From Chaetomium olivaceum (Eukaryota; Ascomycota; Sordariomycetes; Sordariales; Chaetomiaceae): a stretch of 64,000 nucleotides of DNA. Below, in pieces: positions 56,601 to 64,000 of this stretch; within the stretch, counting starts at the first letter, position 1; every line of letters starts with the position of its first letter. The position numbers and the translations under genes were made by a program. Location: the NCBI GenBank assembly GCA_039881045.1, contig JAYWVB010000007.1, positions 310,001 through 374,000 on the forward strand, written 5' to 3'. The notes beneath the pieces were generated by a model, which worked only from the letters and a program-made list of their open reading frames with translations, was not told where the DNA came from and ran no database searches.

Positions 56601-56784
56601 CCTGGGACACTTGCTGCCGCGTCCACTGCCGCTCTACGGGCAGCTCTTCTCCACTTCAGCCCGGTCGGAGAAACAACAGCAAACAACGACACAGCAGATC
56701 CTCAGATCACCCGGAGGCAGGGCCTTCTTCTAACCCCAATCGCTCACGACAAAGCCCGAGTTTCGCAGAGCGTGCCATGTCAAG
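53661..56784. other. Intergenic and promoter of the TBC gene
   Basis: About 3.1 kb with no supported gene. Open frames on both strands are short and unconserved. The stretch 56020-56780 is pyrimidine-rich and likely the promoter and leader of the TBC gene; a minimal upstream ORF (ATG at 56776, three codons) precedes the start at 56785. Confidence 0.4.
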
Positions 56785-59084
56785 ATGATGATCTACGAGA
56801 GCTCCCTGAACGATACCGGTCTTCCCGGACCTAGCTCGCCGCCGGGTATGACGGCCTCGAAATCCTCCAAATCCTCGTCGCTCAGCTCGCTTCCCTCGGA
56901 CGACGACAGCGTCCTCGGCGATGTCGCCCACTTCGAGGACATTGGGCTCGACGATGCCCAGGTCGACCCGCGAGATGTCTCCAAGACCGCCCCGATCCCC
57001 TACAACTCATCCTTCTCCGACCCCCGAACCGTGACAAAACGGCCCACGTCATCCTCGACGCCCCGACTGCAATACTCGCGCGAATCGTCGAGGACCCGCC
57101 AAAACCGCGAACTGGCCTCCGCCGTCAAGTCGCGACCGACTGTGCCGGTCTTGCAGAGCCAAATTCGGACCACCAATGGACGCGTCGCGAGTCTGGGCCT
57201 ACTGCCTGAGCCGCACGCGAGCCCTCTTCCCTTCCGCACTCTCGGCCGTCAGCCCTCCCAGTCATCTCTCAGCAAGCGTCGGGCCCCGAGCCCGAGTCTT
57301 TCCCTTTCCCCGAGCAACCCGACCGCAATGAGGCCGCGGCGCGGCAGCTGGCAAGCCAACCATAACCGCAGGACGTCGTTGGAACTGGAGATGGAGTGCG
57401 ACGAGGATGACGGAGACGACATCCCCGAAGGCCTGGTGCTCGACAACGTCCCCATCTCCCCCAGACCGCCGTCGGAACGGTCCCACAGCCGCCCCTCGTC
57501 CAAGGCGCCATCACCGGAGCGACAGCCTAAGGAGCGAGTGCGCAGTGTTGGGAATGGCACGCCGGCAATTGCCGTGGCGCAAGGATCGCTTCGGTCGCCC
57601 ACCTGGAAGTCGGAATCTGCGCTCTCGACAATGAGCTCCGCTGCCTCGAGTCGCGTCTCTAGCCCGGTCATGTCGAGGGCAAAGAGCTGGTCTGCCGCGC
57701 TGGCAGACTTGAACGCCGAGGCCAAGTCCCTGACGGAAAAGCTGGAGGAACATGCCGAACAGCTGGAACACAAGATGCAGCAGCGGTCAAGCACCGGATC
57801 CATGCCGGTGAGGAGGTCATCCGACCCCGAGGTCAAGCCGAGGGTCAAGTCAGCCATGGCCGAGCTGCCGCCGCTGCGCCGGTCAAATGTCATGATCGAC
57901 CCCCTGCCCATTTCCAAGGAAAAGGAGGCCGTTCTCTCGCGCACGCGCCCGTCGTGGCTGCCACCCAAGGACCCCGCCGAGGAGCGCCGCCACTTGAAGG
58001 AGTATCAAAAAATGATGGCGCAGAGCCTGGAAGCGGAGAAGCGGCGCCAGGCCGCCAAGCGCGTCCGCTCCGAGTGCCGCGACGTGGCCGCCGATAGCAT
58101 TATGCAGATCTGGGAGCACGACATCCTCCCGCGCTGGAACGTGGCGATCCGCGAGCGCCGGACCCGGGATATGTGGTGGCGCGGGATTGCGCCCCGCAGC
58201 CGAGGCGCCGTCTGGTCCCGCGCCATCGGGAACGACCTTGGCCTTACCAATACCTCCTTCGAGGCGGCGCTCAGCCGTGCGCGCGAAGCCGAGCGGAAGG
58301 CCAAGTCGGGACACGGCACCGTCGAGGACATGCGCTCGTCGGCTTGGTTTGATGTGATTAGCAAGGATGTCCGGGAACGCACTTGGCCCGACTTGCGCAT
58401 CTTCCAACCGGGCGCGCCGCTGCACCAGAGTTTGGTTGATGTTCTGCGCGCATATGCCATGTACCGCAGCGACATCGGATATGTGCCAGGCTGCAACGTG
58501 AGTCTTCCCCCGTTATTTGCCCCCCCTAACTACCCAAAACTAACCCCGCCCAGACCATCGCAGCCCTCCTGCTCCTCAACCTCCCGACGCCAACCGACGC
58601 CTTCATCGCACTCGCTAACGTCCTCAACCGTCCGCTCCCGCTCAGCTTCTACGCGTCGGACGCCGGCGCCAAGAACTCAGCTTACAACCTAGTCCTGCAT
58701 ACCCTGTCCCAAAAATCTCCCGCCCTGCACCAGCACCTCACCAAGCTGACGGCCGACCGCGACCCGGACGCCTACCTCGAGCCCGTCTTCGCGGGCCTCT
58801 TCACGCAGCACCTCGCCCTCGACGAGGCTACGCGCATGTGGGACGTCTACGTCTTCGAGGGCGACCCGCTGCTGGTGCGCGCCGGCGTCGCCCTGCTGCT
58901 GCAGCGCGAGATGGCCCTGCTCGGCACACGGTCGGTGGCCGATGTCCAGGCGGTGCTGGGGACGGCGGTGCTAGAAGGGTCGTCGTCGTCGTCGGTGCTG
59001 CCGCCGAAGAGTCCGCGCGTGGTGGGTGGGAATGGCGAGGATGATAAATGGATGAAGGCTTTGAGGGAGGCGGGGAAGGCTTGA
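56785..59084 (+). CDS. TBC-domain Rab GTPase-activating protein (TBC1D12/14-like), two exons
   Basis: Exons 56785-58497 and 58554-59084 (56 nt intron, phase 0); 747 aa, frame intact. The N-terminal ~400 residues are Ser/Pro-rich and disordered, followed by a short coiled coil (AEAKSLTEKLEEHAEQLEHK) and DPAEERRHLKEYQKMMAQSL. The TBC domain begins at IRERRTRDMWWRGIAPRSRG (a WxxGIPxxxRG motif with Ala for Pro) and AVWSRAIGNDLGLT. The arginine-finger motif reads ISKDVRERTWP, with one residue more than the classical IxxDxxRT. The YxQG glutamine-finger motif reads YVPG, with Pro for Gln. The last blocks FIALANVLNRPLPLSFY and ATRMWDVYVFEGDPLLVRAG are as in TBC1D12/14. Expected role: Rab inactivation in endosomal/autophagic traffic. 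YVPG seems usual in the ascomycete orthologs I recall. Confidence 0.88.
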
Positions 59085-61513
59085 AGTTGTCCTTGCACAG
59101 GATAGCGACGCACGCTGCCGATATGCCATGCCGGATGCCCGACGCTGCAACATACCATACCATACCACACGACGACATACATACACACTCACTCACTCAC
59201 CTACACACATATTTACAACACGGGCAATATCGGGACGTCACGACAGGGTCCCTTTATCCTTTTCGGCTTGGCTTCTTCTCGGTTGGCTTGGACATGACAG
59301 CCACCTACCCCGGCGGCGCCTTTGGATTTCGGCTCTGGGATGGGAAAGGGGGGGGGTTCCTAAGCTGACCTGCCCCCAACCCCATTCCCTACACCACCAC
59401 TACTACTACTACCTACCTATTTTATTCTCTTGCCAACCTCTCTTTTTCTTTGTTTACCTTATATAACGGCATGTTACATTACGCTATTGCTATGATTTTC
59501 ACGGCTGTGGTTATTATTACCTTCCATTCATTCTTTCTACCTCCCCTACCAACCCTCTTTCTAAAGGAAAGATGGAGTGGGGTATTGCCCCCTTTCTGCC
59601 TGCCTGCCTGCCTGCCTGGTTGCTCGACTGTCGGCCGGCTCTGGTTTAATGTGTTCTGAGCTGGGCCGGGCTGGAGTTGAGTTGAGTCGGGTTAGGTTGG
59701 GGTCAGCGGGGGTTTATTGTCTAAGCTTAATATTCGATGGTGCCGCCTGGTTGTGGCTGTTGGGGGTGCATGGATTGGTGTGGTTTAACTATTTTTTGGA
59801 GGGGTGTGTGTATGTGAGTGGGTGGGAGCGAAGATGGGGATGGATCGGTGGTTTCTCTCTGGCTGTCCGAAGGTGTGGTAGTCGGTGATGGCATGGGCAC
59901 ACTCTTGTTCGGTCGTCTGGTGCGGGTAGGAGTTTGAAGGGGTTGTATACATACACCTTGGCTTGGGATTGTTGCCTAGTTTATTGCTTGGTGGTATATA
60001 GTGGAATGAATGAGTTGAAGCGCATTTGGTCGTTCCTTGGTGTTGAGAGGGTGCTGCGATGCGTCTGTTTATGCATGGACGTCCCCACGGTTATGACAGC
60101 TTTTTCTCGTGACAAGATCCTCTTGCTGACAGCGGTCGTTTGTGAGATGCCAGCAGTTCTCTAATGACAGCACTCCTTCCTCGTGACAACCCCCTCGCTT
60201 GTGGTGATACCCTCCCAGTGGTGTTGACAATTTGTCTGATGACAACATCTCGTGAGAAAACACACATGTGTAATGACAACAGCTGCCGGAAGTAAGAACA
60301 CACATGCTTGCGAGAAACAACAGTTATTAGCAGCAGCAACACCTGATATTAGTAGCATTTGACATCAACAACAACAACGCTCCCCATCCGACTCCACCCT
60401 CAACTCTCAACTTTCCCTTCCCACATCCCGGATTTATCCCACATTCCCATTCCCACATCCCACAACTAACCCACAATCCGGCAGTCTCATTCCGATAACT
60501 AAGGTATCCCACAACCCACAACCCACATCCCGTACCGATTCCCCATCCACACCCATAACCCATCCCATCGGATGCCATTCCATGGATCGTTTCCACGTCT
60601 AAAACCCCATCAACATACTACCACGCCGCAGATCATTACCCTCTCCCGCCAGAACACCCTTTCCAAACCCCACACGTCCCACACCCTCAGACTCCGCAAT
60701 CTCACTTTTAAATCTCACTTCCGGTCTCGTGATGTGTTTTGTTACCTTGCCCACTAGTTACTTATAACAAAACATAACCCACAGGGAGGATTAACTTTAA
60801 CTTAACTTGACTACCTAGTTAGTGGTAAGAGCGCAGCACAAATACAAATACGACACGACCCCCCCGTCGTCCTCCTCCCACAGACCTGACCGAGCAGACC
60901 ACCGGCTTTGCTAAATCGATTCCATGCTATCATCCCATCCACCCGCCTTATTACTCAAACACACAAACAAGTCTATGTACATACATGAGCCATTCCATTC
61001 CATTCCATTTGAGCAATTGCGAAGCTGAAACTGAGACAGTCCGAAAATAACAAAAATGCTAACGTTAAAAAAAGAGAGACAAAAAAAGAAGCAAAGCCAT
61101 GTCTTAAACAGATCCGTCCGACCGGTCCTTGGCTCCCAAAACGCCCGCCTCAAGCAAGCATTGACCACCGTCTATTTCATCCTCATTCTCGCCCTCAACC
61201 CCCCCACCCCCATCCCGTCCTCATCCCTAACTGAGCTCATATTTTAACTAGTAGTTATTCCCACCATCCCTTCCTCCCTGATTACTTAATATTGTTTTGT
61301 TTGTAGTTCTCCGAGCCAGTCCAGAGTCCAGAGCAAGAGATGATGATGATGATGACAACAACTCCGTCCGACCAGACCGCTCGCTCCAACCATCTCAGTC
61401 CGGTCAAACTTCTCCTCCCACCTCCCAGCCCGGCCAGACCAGACCTCTCAGACCGTTCAGATAGATCTCTCTCTCAACCCAACCCTCGCACACCAATAAA
61501 CTCAAACTCAAAC
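59085..61513. other. Intergenic, many simple repeats
   Basis: No supported gene in 2.4 kb. Simple repeats: CACT-type at 59187-59202, CTGC at 59596-59618, CATTC at 60991-61009, ATG at 61340-61355 and AACTCA at 61499-61518. 60080-60300 carries spaced copies of TGACA with short variable spacers. 60418-60560 is listed separately. Confidence 0.45.
60418..60560. repeat. CCCACA-type degenerate minisatellite
   Basis: At least ten imperfect copies of CCCACA(A/T)CC and CCCATTCC-like units in 140 bp. No coding capacity. Confidence 0.55.
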
Positions 61514-63098
61514 TCAAACCTCCCACACCAACTCAACCACCTCATCCACGGGCTCCACCCCCTCCTCGTCCCGCTTCGCCCGGTACACATACGCCTGCCT
61601 CAACCGCTCCCCCTTCTCCGTCCCCCCATCCACGCCCACCAACCGATAGCTCTTCTTCTGATCGTTCCCAAGCCGCGGGCGGAACGGGCCATAGACGAAA
61701 TCAAACCGCCCATCCGCCTCGTTGAACGTGCCCTCCATGCGGCTCAGATCCACCTTATCGACCCCCTCGCGATAGACCGTAATGCTGTAGCCGTTGGCCA
61801 GCAGGGTATCCTTGGCAAAGCGCCAGCGCTGCATGAAGCAGTCCCCACAGACATGGGCGACGGCGGCCATGGCGACGACGGGGGCGCGGTACCACGACTT
61901 CCAGTGGTGCAAACTCAGGGCGCGGCGGCCGCTCTCGAAGAAGCCGGCCGGGTCGCCCATGAAGTCGTGCTGGTACAGGCCCTCGACGAGGGTGAGCTTG
62001 GTGGCGCTGCGCTGGTAGACGCAGTCGCGCAGCATGCCGTCGCCCGTCTTGACCGTGGTCTCGCGCACACAGCTCTCGAGCTGCGGCTCGAGCTCCTTGG
62101 CGAGCGGCATGGACAGAAAGGTGCCCGCGCCGCCGAACGCCATGAACCCCCACGACTTGACGCTGATCCAGTTGTCGGCCAGGGCGCCGAGCCAGAAGGG
62201 CCGCGTGTGGTCGTGCTCGCGCAGCGCGCGGTGCAGCGCCTCGAGCGAGGGGAAGAAGGTGTCGTCGTCGAGCACGCCGAGCCATTGGGTTTGGGGCGAC
62301 GAGATGTCGAGGATGTCGCGGATCAGCAGGAAGTGCAGCTGCTCGACGGCGGCGGGCACGCGCAGCTTGTCGCCCTCGTTTTGGTCCTTGCGCGGGAGTG
62401 ATTCTTTCAGCTTCGGCGCGATGATGGTCGCGTTGACGCCGGCGTCGCGGTACAGCGTCTGGAGGGCGCGCAGGTTCTTCTTGGCGGGTTCTTCGTCGGC
62501 GTCGGCGATGACGGCGACCAGCTGGGCGCCCGTGCCGGCGAGCCAGTGCGCGAAGGAGGGCAGCGACTCCTGCACGCGCTCGTAGTTGGATGCGATGCCG
62601 AAGGCGAGGTGGCCGTACTGGTTGGCATGCGGCGGGGGGGGGGGGCACCTCGAGGGTGATGGGCTCGCACGGCGGCGGGGCGAACTGCGCGCAGCTGGCC
62701 TTGGTGTTGAGGGTGGTGGTGCCGTCGATGAGGGGCTGGGCAATACTAGCGACGGCATCGCGGTTGACCTTGCCGTAGGCGGGCTTGACGCAGCGGCGCG
62801 TGTAGATGAAGTTCTCGGTCAGGTCGAGCTCCTTGCTGAGCAGGTACTTCCAATTATTGTTGCAGAAGTCGGCCTGGTCTGCGGCTGCTTGCCCCTGCAA
62901 GTCCTCTGCTAGTGGTGGTTGTGGTGGTGGTGGTGTCCCGAGGCCGGGTTTGTCTGTCACGGGGCGATTGTCGAGGTAGGGGAGGTTCAGGGACGAGCCG
63001 AGGTGTAGGCGGTGGGCGGTTAGGAGGAGGATGCTCAAGAGGATGGCGACCAGGACGGCGAGGTAAGCTCTCGCGGAGCATTGATGGGCGAGCATCAT
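61514..63098 (-). CDS. GT31 Fringe-like glycosyltransferase (type II membrane protein), one frame break
   Basis: Single exon. The N-terminal MMLAHQCSARAYLAVLVAIL then LSILLLTAH is a signal anchor, so Golgi residence is likely. The catalytic part contains the metal-binding DDD in TQWLGVLDDDTFFPSLEAL, then TRPFWLGALADNW, MAFGGAGTFLSMPLAKELEP, KTGDGMLRDCVY, LTLVEGLYQHDFMGDPAGFF and ALSLHHWKSWY, the pattern of fungal GT31/Fringe-related transferases. Acceptor and donor sugars are unknown. The frame changes exactly at the run of 12 G (62634-62645, + strand): one C too many on the coding strand (or two too few) between LEVPPPP and HANQYGHLAFGIASNYERV. With 11 C the gene has 528 codons (527 aa). Confidence 0.82.
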
Positions 63099-64000
63099 GA
63101 CAACGGCATGTCGAGGAGATGGGACTGATCGAGAGGCCTCTTGCGCTGCGCTGCACGAAGTGAATGAGGTCGAGAAAGATCGAGTTGAGGTCTATTGCAG
63201 AACAAAAAGCAGAAACGAGCGACGGCAAAACAAGGAGCAGGTGATCTGCGCAGTCGGTGGTGGAATGGGGTTTGGCCGCTGGCTGGGATCAGTGGATGGT
63301 AGTGGATGGTAGTGGATGGCAGAAAAAAATGAAGTGGAAGGGATCGCCGGTGAATCTGCGACTGGCGACTAGAAACTTGGAACTTGGAAATGGAAACTTG
63401 GGACGGAAGGCGCTGGCAGATTTACACAGTATGTACAAAACTTCATGGCGGGGCGGGAAAGAAAAGAGCCTTGCAGACGGGAGCTTCCTGACCTTACACA
63501 GTATCACAGTAAGAACGGCCTGAAAGGTACTGTACACAGTAACTAAAACAAGCCCCAGCTGTTTGTTACGAGGGACCTGAGGTGGGAACGTTGGACAGCC
63601 TGACAGCCTGACAGTTGGACGTGACAGAAGGGACTGTTTTGCGTCACGGAGATGCAGCAGCAGCAGCCCTTACGCGTCTTCTTTTCTTTCTAGCATCCTT
63701 CCTCCTCCCCCCCCCCACGTCCCTGGATGGCGAAATGCAACACAATTGTGTCTGGCCAGACCATTGAGTCCTGCCAAGGTGGAGTTAAACGGCGGGTCGC
63801 AAGACTTAATCCGGTTTAGCCCCCAACTTTGAGCCAAAGGCGTTTTTTTGCTCCCGGCGCGAAGAGACCCTGTCTCAAGCCTGTGTGCCTGCAGGGCTGT
63901 CACCGACTGGCGGTCGCGAACCCCCTTTCTTCACAGTGCACTGTACACACAGTACGCAGGAGGTGGTTCTTACATATCTTGCATATTCGTACATCATTCC
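63099..64000. other. GT31 promoter side; no gene seen
   Basis: Upstream region of the GT31 gene, with tandem GGATGGTAGT repeats at 63293-63318, GGAACTTGGAA-type repeats at 63374-63398, CAGCAG at 63655-63667 and a run of C at 63705-63716. No supported coding or RNA feature. Confidence 0.4.

Noticed and set aside
60080..60300. Possible CRISPR-like or regulatory repeat array (spaced TGACA motifs)
   Set aside because: Units are too short and irregular, and CRISPR arrays are not expected in a fungal nuclear genome; treated as simple sequence.
61340..62401. Long open frame antisense to the GT31 gene
   Set aside because: It mirrors the G+C-rich coding strand of GT31; its translation is low complexity and has no family pattern, while the opposite strand has clear GT31 motifs.

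Overview
The window is nuclear DNA of a filamentous ascomycete, most likely a Sordariomycete of the Sordariales/Chaetomiaceae type. Seen directly: protein-coding genes with short introns (mostly 49-118 nt, GT..AG, often with CTAAC or CTGAC branch sites), strong G/C preference at third codon positions, long T/C-rich promoters, and decayed repeats with C-to-T/G-to-A changes of the kind left by repeat-induced point mutation (RIP). The order-level placement is an inference from protein families remembered from that group.

Layout. 0.4-6.5 kb: FAD monooxygenase, small protein kinase, secreted GH43 arabinanase-like enzyme, KCTD-type BTB protein. 7.5-13.5 kb: a protein of unknown function with an internal duplication, a HET-like fragment, a TPR C-terminal fragment, dipeptidyl peptidase III (eight exons), and a RIP-damaged kinesin-light-chain-type TPR relic. 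14.4-19 kb: a large HeLo-like-N/ankyrin protein and a decayed repeat gene. 20.9-24.8 kb: a same-strand array of three two-exon genes plus one relic, all members of one unnamed small-protein family, bracketed by two copies of a ~430 bp dispersed repeat. 26.5-36.2 kb: an acidic-tailed unknown protein, a C2H2/DUF8035-type protein and a DUF7580-type protein. 36.2-37 kb: an AA9 lytic polysaccharide monooxygenase. 38.3-50.9 kb is conserved: CCT2 and eIF3b (divergent pair), a large disordered charged protein, delta-12 oleate desaturase. 53-63.1 kb: secreted cyanovirin-N-like protein, TBC1D12/14-like Rab-GAP, GT31 Fringe-like glycosyltransferase.

Common threads. The left half is accessory: plant-polymer enzymes (GH43, AA9), proteins typical of fungal non-self recognition (HeLo-like N terminus with ankyrins, DUF7580, TPR and HET fragments), young paralog arrays and RIP relics. 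The right half carries core functions (chaperonin, translation initiation, lipid desaturation, trafficking).

Data quality. About 20 single-base frame breaks interrupt otherwise well conserved reading, most of them at G/C runs and usually as one missing base. They hit essential genes (CCT2) as well as accessory ones, so most are better explained as sequence or assembly errors than as pseudogenes. In each broken gene the exon lengths sum to a whole number of codons once the inferred breaks are counted. Gene boundaries below span such breaks, and each break is stated.
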